From Lysinibacillus sp. PLM2 (lineage in GTDB: Bacteria > Bacillota > Bacilli > Bacillales_A > Planococcaceae), in the NCBI GenBank assembly GCA_023168345.1, contig AP025689.1, forward strand, positions 742,001 through 806,000: 64,000 nt of DNA, given 5' to 3'. The notes beneath the pieces were generated by a model, which had not been told where the DNA came from, searched no databases, and worked only from the letters and a program-made list of their open reading frames with translations. A program made the translations under genes and the position numbers. Positions 39,508-49,104 of the stretch are shown here, one piece after another; the stretch's first letter is position 1; each line of letters opens with the position of its first letter.

Positions 39508-39536
39508 TTCACAGACCAACTTGAAAGTTGTATACT
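39508..39536 (+). promoter_or_regulatory. sigma-A promoter of wecC
   Basis: TTCACA (39508-39513), a 17-bp spacer and TATACT (39531-39536), 94 bases before the start codon. Confidence 0.75.
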
Positions 39537-39629
39537 AAAATGCAGGATTGAACCAAATAGGTTAAAATTAACGAATGAAATTATATAAACATAATTGTTC
39601 TTAATATTTGAAAGGAAGTAACGATCATT

Positions 39630-40901
39630 ATGACAAAGAAAATTTGTGTTGTTGGGTTAGGGTATATTGGCTTACCAACAGCAGTTATGTTTGCAAATCA
39701 CGGTGTAAAGGTGCATGGAGTGGATGTGAATCCAGCAGCCGTACGAAGCATTCAGGAAAAGCAATTACACATTGAGGAAAACGGCTTACAAGAGCGCTTA
39801 AATAAAGCGGTTGATGAAGGATTCTTAACTGCCTCTACCACACCAGAGGAAGCCGACGTGTTTATCGTTGCTGTTCCTTCACCAATCAATCCAGATAAAA
39901 CAGCAAACCTTGAATACGTTCGTGAAGCTACAAAATCCATCGTTCCTTTTGTTAAAAAAGGAAACTTAGTAATCCTTGAATCAACAGTTCCACCAAAAAC
40001 AGTGGAGCGTATTATGATTCCTGAATTGATCAAATCAGACCTAGAAATTGGTGTAGATTTATTTGTATCCCATTCACCAGAACGTGTTATTCCTGGTCGT
40101 ATTTTCGATGAGTTAGTGAATAATGATCGTATTGTTGGAGGAATTAATAAAAAATCTGCTGAAATGACAAAAGAACTTTACGAAACTTTCGTTAAGGGAA
40201 CAATCCATTTAACAGATGCAACGACTGCAGAGTTAGTAAAAGTAATGGAGAACACATATCGTGATGTAAATATTGCTTTTGCGAATGAATTAGCAAAAAT
40301 GGCAGATTTATTAGACGTGAACATTTGGGAAGCCATTAAGTTTGCGAACTATCACCCACGTGTAAATGTTCATTTCCCTGGACCTGGTGTGGGGGGGCAC
40401 TGTATCGCAGTAGATCCATGGTTCCTAGTAGAGCTTGGTGGAGAAAAAGCGCAAATCGTTCATATGTCTCGAAATACAAATGATAGTATGCCTGCATTCA
40501 CTGCACAGAAAACACAAGCCATTTTAAACCAAAATAAAATTGCAGGTGCAAAAGTAGCAGTTCTTGGACTAGCATTTAAAGGTAATGTTGATGATATGCG
40601 TGAAAGTCCATCAACGGAAGTTATATATGAACTTCAAAAATTGGGCTTAGATGTCGTGTCATATGATCCACATATAAAGGAAAATAAACATATAACACAA
40701 ACGCAAAGCTTAGAAGAAGCTACTAAAGAAGCAGATATTCTTCTATTCTTAACGGATCATAACGAGTTTAAAGAATACAATCCGTTATCAATCTCAGCGC
40801 GTAACAAAATTGTGTTCGATACGAAAAATTGCTTAAACCGTGAAGCTTGGCAAGAAGCAGGCTTCAAGTACCACTTACTTGGTGATTCTAAAAATAAATA
40901 G
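39630..40901 (+). CDS. wecC: UDP-N-acetyl-D-mannosamine dehydrogenase
   Basis: This 423-residue NAD-dependent enzyme oxidises C6 of UDP-ManNAc to UDP-ManNAcA. The N-terminal Rossmann motif is VVGLGYIGLPTAVMF. The catalytic cysteine is C258 in GPGVGGHCIAVDPWFL, a form typical of WecC rather than UDP-glucose dehydrogenase (compare the enzyme at 58.2 kb). Its substrate is made by MnaA at 5.7 kb. It has its own promoter and terminator and precedes tagA and the S-layer gene, suggesting a role in a wall polymer. Confidence 0.92.
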   Translation: MTKKICVVGLGYIGLPTAVMFANHGVKVHGVDVNPAAVRSIQEKQLHIEENGLQERLNKAVDEGFLTASTTPEEADVFIVAVPSPINPDKTANLEYVREATKSIVPFVKKGNLVILESTVPPKTVERIMIPELIKSDLEIGVDLFVSHSPERVIPGRIFDELVNNDRIVGGINKKSAEMTKELYETFVKGTIHLTDATTAELVKVMENTYRDVNIAFANELAKMADLLDVNIWEAIKFANYHPRVNVHFPGPGVGGHCIAVDPWFLVELGGEKAQIVHMSRNTNDSMPAFTAQKTQAILNQNKIAGAKVAVLGLAFKGNVDDMRESPSTEVIYELQKLGLDVVSYDPHIKENKHITQTQSLEEATKEADILLFLTDHNEFKEYNPLSISARNKIVFDTKNCLNREAWQEAGFKYHLLGDSKNK

Positions 40902-40909
40902 TTGAACCT

Positions 40910-40950
40910 CGGCAGTGTGCAATGAAAAATGCATGCTGCCTATTTTTTTG
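40910..40950 (+). terminator. terminator of wecC
   Basis: GGCAGTGTGCA pairs with TGCATGCTGCC (with a mismatch or wobble) and is followed by TATTTTTTT. Confidence 0.85.
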
Positions 40951-41019
40951 TTAAGATGGAAATAAATAAATTAAAAACCATCACTTACATAAGTGATGCA
41001 ATGGACGGTAGAATTCTAT

Positions 41020-41739
41020 ATGAAAGAAACAGTACTAGGTATAAATGTAAATACAGAAAACTATGATGAACTGCTTCCCATGATTTTTGACAGAATTGAA
41101 ACAAAGGAGAAATCTCTTATTGTTGCCATCAATCCTGAAAAAATAATAAAAGCAAAAAATGATCCCGCTCTAAAAAAACTGCTTAATGAAGCAGAGTTTC
41201 AAATTCCAGATGGTATAGGGGTAATCCTCGCTTCCAAGATTCAGAAAGGACAAATTACTTCACGTGTTACAGGCGTGGATATGATGATGCGCCTTTGTGA
41301 AGAGGCGGAGAAGCGACAAAAGCCTATCTTTTTATATGGAGGAAAACCGGGTATCGCTGATAAGGCTGCTGAGAAGCTAAAAGAGCTATATCCAAGTATC
41401 ATTATTAGTGGCACACAAGACGGCTACGAAAAAGATAATGAAAAAGTCATTGCGAAAATAAATGAAGCAAAGCCTGATATACTATTTGTAGCGATGGGAA
41501 GTCCAAAGCAAGAAAACTGGATCAATGTAAACCGTGGTCAACTTCACCCTACGATTTATCAAGGGGTAGGAGGTTCCTTTGACGTATTAGCTGGTAATGT
41601 AAAACGTGCACCCGAAGCATTTCAGAAAATCGGTATGGAATGGTTCTATCGATTAATGAAGGAACCAAAACGAATCAAGCGACAAATTGCATTACCTCTC
41701 TTCTTATTAGAAGTGGCGCGCGGATCAAAGAAAAAGTAA
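41020..41739 (+). CDS. tagA: WecG/TagA/CpsF family glycosyltransferase
   Basis: This 239-residue GT26 enzyme transfers a ManNAc-type sugar to a lipid-linked GlcNAc in wall polymer or ECA synthesis. Motifs are IPDGIGVILA, RVTGVDMMMRL, AMGSPKQENWI and GVGGSFDVLAGNVKRAPE. In Paenibacillus alvei TagA is needed for the SLH-binding wall polymer, and the S-layer gene follows here. Whether the donor is UDP-ManNAc (TagA) or UDP-ManNAcA (WecG) cannot be told from sequence; the wecC gene next door makes either possible. ATG 41020 is chosen by homology; the ribosome-binding site is weak, and an in-frame GTG lies nine codons upstream. Confidence 0.85.
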   Translation: MKETVLGINVNTENYDELLPMIFDRIETKEKSLIVAINPEKIIKAKNDPALKKLLNEAEFQIPDGIGVILASKIQKGQITSRVTGVDMMMRLCEEAEKRQKPIFLYGGKPGIADKAAEKLKELYPSIIISGTQDGYEKDNEKVIAKINEAKPDILFVAMGSPKQENWINVNRGQLHPTIYQGVGGSFDVLAGNVKRAPEAFQKIGMEWFYRLMKEPKRIKRQIALPLFLLEVARGSKKK

Positions 41740-41837
41740 GTGTAATAAAAGAAGGATTATCCAATCGAGAGAAAGAACTGCTCAAAGTGGATAATCTATG
41801 CAAATAAAAATAATCCTGTAATCTTTGTAATAATTTA

Positions 41838-41940
41838 TTGTTAAAATGTAATAAAGGTGGTACACTGTACTAGAAGTAAGATTTTCTCTATGATATATAG
41901 TAATTTCCCTGCAAGGAAAAAAACGGTTGGTAGCCCGAAA
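41838..41940 (+). ncRNA. candidate small RNA of about 110 bases
   Basis: A good promoter, TTGTTA (41838-41843), 17 bp, TACACT (41861-41866), is followed about 75 bases later by a perfect terminator. Between them there is no frame with a ribosome-binding site. A TTTCC-N6-GGAAA hairpin lies near 41903-41918. It could be a trans-acting RNA or a leader attenuator for the S-layer gene. No known riboswitch class was recognised. Confidence 0.4.
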
Positions 41941-41982
41941 AGAAGGTCTAAGTAGCTCGCACTGCTTAGACCTTCTTTTTTT
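41941..41982 (+). terminator. strong intrinsic terminator upstream of the S-layer gene
   Basis: AGAAGGTCTAAG (41941-41952) pairs perfectly with CTTAGACCTTCT (41965-41976), followed by a T run. Confidence 0.92.
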
Positions 41983-42456
41983 ATGCATAAATTAAGAAAC
42001 CAGTCATATAATAGTCGAGGGATTAAAGCTACTTAGGGATAATAACAAACTCCTAAAAAATCCACTTTAAAAGAATGACAATTACTTTTCGGATAAATAA
42101 CAAAAATAAATTTCAAATTACATGAAACTTCTTCAGACATCACCCGTCTAATTTACAATGAAACTATAATTCTCCAATATCCCTAATAATTTCACGATTA
42201 ACCATCAAAAAAATACTATTGTATCAATAGTAAATAGAATTATTGGATTCCTATATTACTAAATTCATACTAAGTGTTTGTGTGATAATTGCTATATAAA
42301 TATAGTAATTAGATAATTTTGGGAAGAATCTATTGGTTTTTTATATTTTTTTATGTAATAATCTATATAGATTTTAAGTTATCCTGTGGCATATAAACCT
42401 AGTTTTTCTTTTATAGTTACAATTATAATAAAAATGTAATTTGTGCTAAAAAAGGA
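41983..42456. other. AT-rich region upstream of the S-layer gene
   Basis: About 470 bases without a supported gene. Many AT-rich hexamers could act as promoters, as is common before S-layer genes, but none other than the one at 42457 is convincing. Confidence 0.4.
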
Positions 42457-42485
42457 TTGACAACTATTTTATATACTACTAAACT
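42457..42485 (+). promoter_or_regulatory. candidate promoter of the S-layer gene
   Basis: A perfect TTGACA (42457-42462), a 17-bp spacer and TAAACT (42480-42485), 77 bases before the start. S-layer genes often have several promoters. Confidence 0.55.
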
Positions 42486-42562
42486 TTTATGTGTACTAGT
42501 TTATCTACACATGAGTGTCGGGTAACTAAAATTTTAATTGAATTAGAGGAGGAAATCTTTCT

Positions 42563-45500
42563 ATGGCTAACCAACCAAAGAAATACAAAAAATTTGTAGC
42601 ATCTGCTGCAACGGCTACTTTAGTAGCATCTGCGATCGTGCCTGTGGCATCTGCAGCAACACCTTCAGATATCGCTGGTAACGACCACGAACAAAATATT
42701 AAAGACTTACTAGAATTAGGGTACGTTTCAGGTAAAGCTGACGGTTCTTTCGCTCCAAACGAAGCTGTAACTCGTGGACAAGTAGTATTAATGCTTGGTA
42801 AATGGGCTGAAGCTCAAGGTATCGAAGTACCAGCAGACTACTTAGAAAAAGAATACTTCACAGATTACCCATCATACTTAACTGATGACAACAAAAAATA
42901 CTACGCTTTAGTAAAAGCTGCTGGTATTTTCGAAGGTTATGCTGACGGTTCATTAAAACCAGGTCAAAACATCTCTCGTGTACAAATGGCAGTAGTATTA
43001 AACTCTGCTTACGAAGCTGTAACTGGTAAATCTTTAGTAGAACTTGCTGGCGACACTTCTGATGTTGTTGTAAACGACATCGACGCTGTATACGCTGATT
43101 ACCAACCAGCTGTATTAGCAATGAAAAAATTAGGTATCACTGCTGTTTCTAACTACAACCCATCTGGAACGGTAACTCGTGGCCAATTCGCTTCATTCTT
43201 AAACGCTACAATCAAAGCTGAGGCTCCTGCTGGGGAAGCTGGTGAAATTAAATCATTAACAGCTACTGGCGTTAGTGAATTAACAGTTGAATTTGACGGT
43301 GCTGTTGATCCGGAAGCTGTGGAATTCGCTTTAACTCGTGGTACTACTTCAATCGATGTAAGTGCTGTTAATTGGAACGAAAATAACACAGCTGCTGTAT
43401 TGAAAGTTGACACTAAATTTGTTGATGCTACTTACACTTTAACTGTAAACGGTCTAGGTGAAGAAGCTGCAACTGCAACAGTTACAACAACTCGTGAAGT
43501 TGCAACGTCTATCGAATTCCTTTCAAACGCATTAACTTTAACTGGTAAAGAAGAAGTAGTTTCTTCAGGTGATGCTGCTTCATTAGTAGCGAAAATTACT
43601 TTTGAAGTATACAACCAATATGGTGAAGATATTACTGACAACATTGCTACTTCAAAATTTGAAGCTGAATTATCAGGAATTAAAGAAGATAAAATCCAAG
43701 TTACTGATAAAGGTGTAATTACTGCTTGGGTTGATGAAGATGAAGATGAAGGTCAAGAAGGTAGCATCGAATTAAAATTCGAAGATGGTGATATTGAAAT
43801 CGATGTAGACCATGATGTAGTACTTTCAGACGAAAGTGAACCGGGAGAAGTTGAATTCCTATCAATCTACAACGAATTTGATGAAGCATTAACTACTGAT
43901 AACGTAGAAGATAGTGAAGAATATTATGCATTAATTTCTCTAAAAGATCAATATGGCGTTGAAATTGATCCAGAAGATGCCTATACAAATGATGAACTTC
44001 TTGATAACGTTAAAGATGGATTGAAAATTGATGTGTCAGATAATGATATTTTCGAAATGGACGAAGATAACATTACTATCCTTTCAATCGATGGCGATAG
44101 ATATTTTGCAATACCATTAGAGTTTGATACTTCTGATATCGCAAAAGAAGAAGTTAAAGCTGGTGAAAATACTATAACTATTAAAGCAACTGCTAATGGT
44201 TTTGAAACTTCAGAAGTAATTGCAGTAGAAGATAGTGGAGATGTAGTTAAGATTGACCTTTCTTCTCCAGAAGATGTTGTAGCTGCTGAAGAAGAAGTAA
44301 AATTACCTGTTTATGCTTATGATCAAAATGGTGATTTAGTTACTAATGTAGCAAAATTAAACAAATTAAAAACTGGTGATAAGATTACTATTTCAGGTGA
44401 TGATTTAAGAGAAACAGACTTTAGTTTCGAAGAAGAAAATGGTCAAGTTTATTTAGTATTCACTACTCCTGAACATCCTGATAATAAGCGTAGTAATGGT
44501 TCTGAAATTCTACCTAATGAATCTGGATATGAAGATGAAGCTTATGAACTAGATATCGAAATTGAAGTTGAAGATTATGAAGATTCAGAAATCACTTTAA
44601 ATGTTGAACCAAAAGCTTACCCAGCGACACTTGTAAGATTAAATAGCGATGTAAGCACTTCAATTTTCCAAGGTACAACAATTGATTTTGATTTCGAAGA
44701 TTTTGTAATTGAAGACCAATATGGCCGTGTATTTGAAGATGTGAACGGTGCAGAAGTAGAACTTTCATTTGAAACTAATGATGATTCTGAATTCACAGTA
44801 ACAAAGGATTCAACAACATTCTATGTAACTGCTCCTAGTGGAAAGAAATCAGAAACCGTTACATTTAAATTGAAGAGCTTACCTGATAGCAATGGAACAG
44901 CTTATGAATATTCAGAATTAGATGTAACATTCCGTTCTGTTGAAGAAGAGGAATATGATTCATATGAAGTTGAAGCTGAAGAATTAGTATATGGTGCAGA
45001 TGCTTCAATTGCAGAAAATAACTATAAATCTCGTGTGAAAGTTTACGGGGTAAATGGTAACCAACGAGTATTATTACCATACGGTGCATATTACATTGTT
45101 ACAAATAGCAAATTAGCAACATTTGATGAAAATTCAAAAACTTATGTATACGCAACTGAGAGTGCAGTAGCTGATTTAACTACTGATGATACAAGTGATA
45201 TTAAATCATCATTTGAAACTGCATTTAAAGTAGTAATTAATAAAACAGGAGAAGAAATAGCAAAAGCTGTAACAGTATCTGAAGATGATCCAACAGCTAC
45301 TACTTTCTCAATTACTAAAAATGTATCTGGTGCTGAACTTACTTCATTAGATATTACTGTATCTGAGGCTGCTAATTTGGCAGAAACTTTATCAGATTTG
45401 ATCTTTGTAAATGGTTCTAGTGATTATGACTATGAAGTAGAAGATCAATATGCTAATGATACAGCTGTAATTGATTTTGTTGGAGATGAACTTGTTGCAG

Positions 45501-45694
45501 AATATGCTGATGGAACTTCATCTGATAAAGTTCGTTTAACAGTATCTAATGTAAATGATACTGATGATGATTACACATTATTAGGAAATGGTACTACAAA
45601 AGCGTCATTAACTGATATTGAATCTGGATCATCATTCACATTAACATTAAACATTGATGGTGTAACTAAAACACTTAAAGTTAATGTTGAATAA
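42563..45694 (+). CDS. S-layer protein with three SLH domains
   Basis: This 1043-residue secreted protein starts with a Sec signal peptide (cleavage after A31 in VASA). Three SLH domains follow (about 36-85, 90-150 and 155-215; AVTRGQVVLMLGKW, ISRVQMAVVLNSAY and TVTRGQFASFLNAT mark them). They bind pyruvylated ManNAc-containing wall polymer. The remainder is a chain of very acidic beta-sandwich-like domains typical of self-assembling S-layer subunits. A strong AGAGGAGG precedes the ATG. The first kilobase uses highly biased codons (AAC, GAC, GGT, CGT); from about 43.6 kb onwards AAT and GAT dominate, suggesting mosaic origin. The signal peptide closely resembles Lysinibacillus S-layer proteins. 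It has its own terminator. Confidence 0.94.
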   Translation: MANQPKKYKKFVASAATATLVASAIVPVASAATPSDIAGNDHEQNIKDLLELGYVSGKADGSFAPNEAVTRGQVVLMLGKWAEAQGIEVPADYLEKEYFTDYPSYLTDDNKKYYALVKAAGIFEGYADGSLKPGQNISRVQMAVVLNSAYEAVTGKSLVELAGDTSDVVVNDIDAVYADYQPAVLAMKKLGITAVSNYNPSGTVTRGQFASFLNATIKAEAPAGEAGEIKSLTATGVSELTVEFDGAVDPEAVEFALTRGTTSIDVSAVNWNENNTAAVLKVDTKFVDATYTLTVNGLGEEAATATVTTTREVATSIEFLSNALTLTGKEEVVSSGDAASLVAKITFEVYNQYGEDITDNIATSKFEAELSGIKEDKIQVTDKGVITAWVDEDEDEGQEGSIELKFEDGDIEIDVDHDVVLSDESEPGEVEFLSIYNEFDEALTTDNVEDSEEYYALISLKDQYGVEIDPEDAYTNDELLDNVKDGLKIDVSDNDIFEMDEDNITILSIDGDRYFAIPLEFDTSDIAKEEVKAGENTITIKATANGFETSEVIAVEDSGDVVKIDLSSPEDVVAAEEEVKLPVYAYDQNGDLVTNVAKLNKLKTGDKITISGDDLRETDFSFEEENGQVYLVFTTPEHPDNKRSNGSEILPNESGYEDEAYELDIEIEVEDYEDSEITLNVEPKAYPATLVRLNSDVSTSIFQGTTIDFDFEDFVIEDQYGRVFEDVNGAEVELSFETNDDSEFTVTKDSTTFYVTAPSGKKSETVTFKLKSLPDSNGTAYEYSELDVTFRSVEEEEYDSYEVEAEELVYGADASIAENNYKSRVKVYGVNGNQRVLLPYGAYYIVTNSKLATFDENSKTYVYATESAVADLTTDDTSDIKSSFETAFKVVINKTGEEIAKAVTVSEDDPTATTFSITKNVSGAELTSLDITVSEAANLAETLSDLIFVNGSSDYDYEVEDQYANDTAVIDFVGDELVAEYADGTSSDKVRLTVSNVNDTDDDYTLLGNGTTKASLTDIESGSSFTLTLNIDGVTKTLKVNVE

Positions 45695-45711
45695 TAATTA
45701 ATTAATAATTT

Positions 45712-45749
45712 AAAGACTCTATGGAAATATATCCATAGAGTCTTTTTTA
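45712..45749 (+). terminator. terminator of the S-layer gene
   Basis: AAAGACTCTATGGA pairs perfectly with TCCATAGAGTCTTT around AATATA, followed by a T run. Confidence 0.95.
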
Positions 45750-46078
45750 GGTTCTTTAAGATTTGCTGCAGTTTAAAAGGTCCAAAAATATTTTTTGGGA
45801 TTATTATCAAGTACCATTAATATAATGAAAAAGTAAAGAGCCAACGTATATTTTCTAAATAATACTTCAGAAAACTAGAGATTGATAGGTACCTGTATAA
45901 TAGTAGTTAGGTAACAATTCTGAAAATTAATGCTTATCATCTATGATACTTATAAAGTCAATTTAATAGTGAAATTAAGGGATTTAATAATAAGTAAGAA
46001 TCCAAATAGGGGAAGAAAAATAAACTAATTTAGTATATAATAGAAAGAGCTATTATATAAATAAAAGGATTGAAGATT
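45750..46078. other. control region before the glycan block
   Basis: About 330 AT-rich bases without a gene. TATAAT at 46036-46041 may be the -10 box of the glycan operon; no good -35 is seen. Confidence 0.4.
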
Positions 46079-46579
46079 ATGAAATTAAAAGAATCCACTA
46101 GAAAAAATGTGTTAATAGGAATGGTGGCATTCATTGTTTTAGGATTGATAGTAGCTAAAATTATGGCTAAATCCCAGGATGAAATGTTCGCTACCCAGGA
46201 TATGTTGTTCCAACAAGCAACATATTTAAATAGTGAAGGTGAGTTTTTAGAAGCATCTGTATATATAAATGAATTATTAAAAACTCAATCAGAATCTGAA
46301 GAAGCTAACTATTTAGGTGGTATAATATCTGCAAATATTGGGGAAATGAACCAAGCTTCTATATTATTTCAAAAAACATTGGATATTAATCCACATAGAG
46401 TGGAAGATCCGATTTTTATGTTACAGTTTGGAGAAACACTTTTTAATGTAGAAAGGTATAGAGATGCAAAAATCGTATTAGAACGTTGCCAAGTATCTGC
46501 CTGGACACCAGAAGAGGTTCCAAATTATCAAGAAAAGGTAGCAGAATTACTTAAATCTATCGAAGAAATTATAGAATAA
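46079..46579 (+). CDS. membrane-anchored TPR protein
   Basis: This 166-residue protein has one N-terminal membrane helix (about 10-29, VLIGMVAFIVLGLIVAKIM) and then TPR-like helical repeats (EASVYINELLKTQSESEEAN, NQASILFQKTLDINPHR, ERYRDAKIVLERC). It starts at ATG 46079 with AAAGGAT upstream. It is 15 bases before the O-antigen-ligase family gene. In Paenibacillus and Geobacillus, S-layer glycan ligases of that family are reported to include TPR-like parts, so this may be a split-off accessory domain; that is inference. Confidence 0.75.
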   Translation: MKLKESTRKNVLIGMVAFIVLGLIVAKIMAKSQDEMFATQDMLFQQATYLNSEGEFLEASVYINELLKTQSESEEANYLGGIISANIGEMNQASILFQKTLDINPHRVEDPIFMLQFGETLFNVERYRDAKIVLERCQVSAWTPEEVPNYQEKVAELLKSIEEIIE

Positions 46580-46594
46580 GGAAGGTATACATAT

Positions 46595-48169
46595 ATGACT
46601 TCGTTTTATGGAAAATATCACGAAAAAGGTATCATTAGTGATGAAGAAGAAAATAGTGTTTCAAGGACGAATGTCGATAAATGGATATTTAGATTACTTT
46701 TAGTTTTAATAGGATTTATGCCAATTGTAATACTGGCACATACAGAAGAAGTAATAAGTCCATTAATATCAGATATTTCAGTACTTACATCTGGTACAAA
46801 AGGAGATTTATTTACACATTATAAATCTTTAATTGTATTAATAATTACAATAATTACAGGGATTCTTCTACTTGCAAAAATATTTTTTATGAATGGGAAG
46901 ATAAGAAAGACAAAAGTGAATTACATTTTAGGAATATTTGTGTGTGCAATTGTGTTTTCTACTATTTTATCACCAAATATTACAATCGCATTAAATGGCC
47001 AGTATAATCGCTCAGACGGTGCTATTAGTTGGTTATGTTACATTGTATTAATGTTTATTGCAATGAACATTAACTATCCTAAAAAAGTTATAAATTATGT
47101 AATGTACTCATTAATCCCATTTGTAATTGTAAATCTATTTATAATTACGAATAATTTTTATGGCAATGATATGTTAAAAAATAAAATTGTTCAAGATGTA
47201 ATAAGCATTTTTTTAGTAGATGGAACCAATTTATCAGAAGGTTCTCAACTTGTAGGTACTTTAAACCAATGGAATTATATGAGTGGTATGTTTGGAATAA
47301 TTACAGCGATGTTTTTAGTTTGGGCTATGCTCGAAAGAAAATGGATTACAAGTATTATTAGTATTATTGTTACATTTGCCTCAGTTTCAGTATTATTTAT
47401 GTCAGTATCTAGAGGTGGATTTGTAACATTGTTATTAATAATGCTGTTATTGTTATTTAGTATTCTAAGAATGGAAAACAAATTAAAAGCAATAGTAGTC
47501 TATAGTTTATTTCTTCTAATAGCAGCACCAATATTTCACATTCTAGCAAAAGAAAATCCTGAAGTATGGAATGAATCATTTGGACTATTTATTGACAGTA
47601 ATCCGTATATGGAAGAAGAATTAGATGGAAATGAAAACGTAAGTTTTACTTATGAATATAATCTTATAAATAAGGTGTATGCATCAGAGAATTCATTTGA
47701 ATTACCGATATTACCCGAAAGAGAATATGCCCCGGGTTCAGGACGATTTTATATATGGGAAAAAACATACGATTTATTAAAAGAAAGACCTTTCTTTGGA
47801 TATGGTTTAGATACTTTAATGTATAATTTTCCACATTATAATATTGATGCACGTTCTGGGTTAAATACAGAACATACAATAACTGATAAACCTCATAATT
47901 TATTTGTAGGTATACTATACGGAACTGGAATAGTTGGATTTGGCGTATTTCTGTTAATTATAGTAACACTTGCTCTCTTGAGCTTTAAAGCTTTATTAAT
48001 AGAGAAGTGTCAAAATAATAGTGTGTTAGGAGTAGCCATTATTGCATACTTATTACAAGCAATGGTTAATGATTCACTACCAAGCACATCAGCAGTTATT
48101 TTTGTTTTTATGGGTATTATGATTTCTTTAGCAACTAAAACAATAGAAAGAGAAGGAGTAAATGACTAG
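46595..48169 (+). CDS. O-antigen ligase (Wzy/WaaL, PF04932) family membrane protein
   Basis: This 524-residue protein has about 10-12 membrane segments and one large extracytoplasmic loop at about 315-440. Ligase/polymerase family features are SVSRGGFVTLLL, GSGRFYIWEKTYDLLKERP-type loop sequence, FGYGLDT and DKPHNLFVGILYGTG with the conserved His. Members join lipid-linked glycans to lipid A, to proteins, or to each other. Position next to the S-layer and TPR genes, with a separate Wzy-type polymerase at 56.8 kb, points to a ligase such as WsfB/WsaB for S-layer glycoprotein; a TuaE-like polymerase role is the alternative. The stop overlaps the next start by one base. Confidence 0.8.
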   Translation: MTSFYGKYHEKGIISDEEENSVSRTNVDKWIFRLLLVLIGFMPIVILAHTEEVISPLISDISVLTSGTKGDLFTHYKSLIVLIITIITGILLLAKIFFMNGKIRKTKVNYILGIFVCAIVFSTILSPNITIALNGQYNRSDGAISWLCYIVLMFIAMNINYPKKVINYVMYSLIPFVIVNLFIITNNFYGNDMLKNKIVQDVISIFLVDGTNLSEGSQLVGTLNQWNYMSGMFGIITAMFLVWAMLERKWITSIISIIVTFASVSVLFMSVSRGGFVTLLLIMLLLLFSILRMENKLKAIVVYSLFLLIAAPIFHILAKENPEVWNESFGLFIDSNPYMEEELDGNENVSFTYEYNLINKVYASENSFELPILPEREYAPGSGRFYIWEKTYDLLKERPFFGYGLDTLMYNFPHYNIDARSGLNTEHTITDKPHNLFVGILYGTGIVGFGVFLLIIVTLALLSFKALLIEKCQNNSVLGVAIIAYLLQAMVNDSLPSTSAVIFVFMGIMISLATKTIEREGVND

Positions 48170-49083
48170 TGAAAGGTTCATTAGAATTACGTGATATAAT
48201 TGAAGTAATATTAAAGGGGAAAAAGATTGTTGTAATTACTACAATATTATTTATTCTAATTGCAGGAATTGCTTATTGGTTAATAATCCCCCCAAAATAC
48301 GAATCGGAAGCAGTTGTGCAATTAGTAATAAATGAGGAAGATTCTAGCCTTATGGAAAATTATATTGCGTCTGTATTTATTCCAGAAGTGTATATACAAC
48401 GATCGAAAAATGAACAGTTAATAAATGATGCTTTTAAAAAAGAAAATTTAAGTAATCAATTTTTAGAAAAAAATTTAAATGTTAACAATAATATGAATTT
48501 AATTGTTATGACGTATACAAGTGATACAAAAGAAAATGCTCAAAAAGAATTGCAAACTATTTTAAATTTAATTAAAGATAATATGAGTACTGCAGTTCAA
48601 AGTAACTTAAAAGATTTAGGAAATGCATATTTAAAAGACGTTACAGTTTTATCTAAAGAAATTGAAAATTTAATTAATGAATATAATTCAATTATAAGAG
48701 ATAATAACTTACCTGAACTATTGATATTACAAACCTTAGTAGATTCCCAGGTGTTAATGTCAATTTCTAATGATCAAACAAAAGCTTTAGCAAATTTAAG
48801 TGGTGAATTACAAAACCAATTAATGCTTTTACAAACACAAATAAAAGTTAAGGCATTGGAATATGATAAAGCATTAACGAAATATCAATCAGTAGAAACT
48901 GGAATAGAAAACTTTAATCCGGATCCATATATTCGTACTATTACTAAGCCTAGTCTTGCTGAAGAGCCCTCATCACCTGGTATAATTTTATGCTTAGGAA
49001 TTGGTCTAGTTATTGGTTTGATGATTGGTTTGAGTCTAGTGTTTTTCCGACAATATTGGAGAAATACAACACCGGTAAAATAG
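48169..49083 (+). CDS. Wzz/YveK-type chain-length determinant
   Basis: This 304-residue protein has two membrane helices (about 20-38 and 270-292) enclosing a periplasm-facing-type coiled-coil loop. The Pro-rich motif before the second helix (KPSLAEEPSSPGIIL) marks Wzz/polysaccharide co-polymerases that set glycan chain length. It starts at GTG, sharing a base with the upstream stop. No BY-type tyrosine kinase gene (CapB/YveL) follows, unlike many Gram-positive capsule loci, so control by phosphorylation is not evident here. Confidence 0.85.
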   Translation: MKGSLELRDIIEVILKGKKIVVITTILFILIAGIAYWLIIPPKYESEAVVQLVINEEDSSLMENYIASVFIPEVYIQRSKNEQLINDAFKKENLSNQFLEKNLNVNNNMNLIVMTYTSDTKENAQKELQTILNLIKDNMSTAVQSNLKDLGNAYLKDVTVLSKEIENLINEYNSIIRDNNLPELLILQTLVDSQVLMSISNDQTKALANLSGELQNQLMLLQTQIKVKALEYDKALTKYQSVETGIENFNPDPYIRTITKPSLAEEPSSPGIILCLGIGLVIGLMIGLSLVFFRQYWRNTTPVK

Positions 49084-49104
49084 ATTTTAGAGAGGGTTGC
49101 TCTT

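Noticed and set aside
41870..41982. c-di-GMP, preQ1 or other known riboswitch before the S-layer gene
   Set aside because: I could not match conserved cores of these classes, and the terminator is over 500 bases from the S-layer start.
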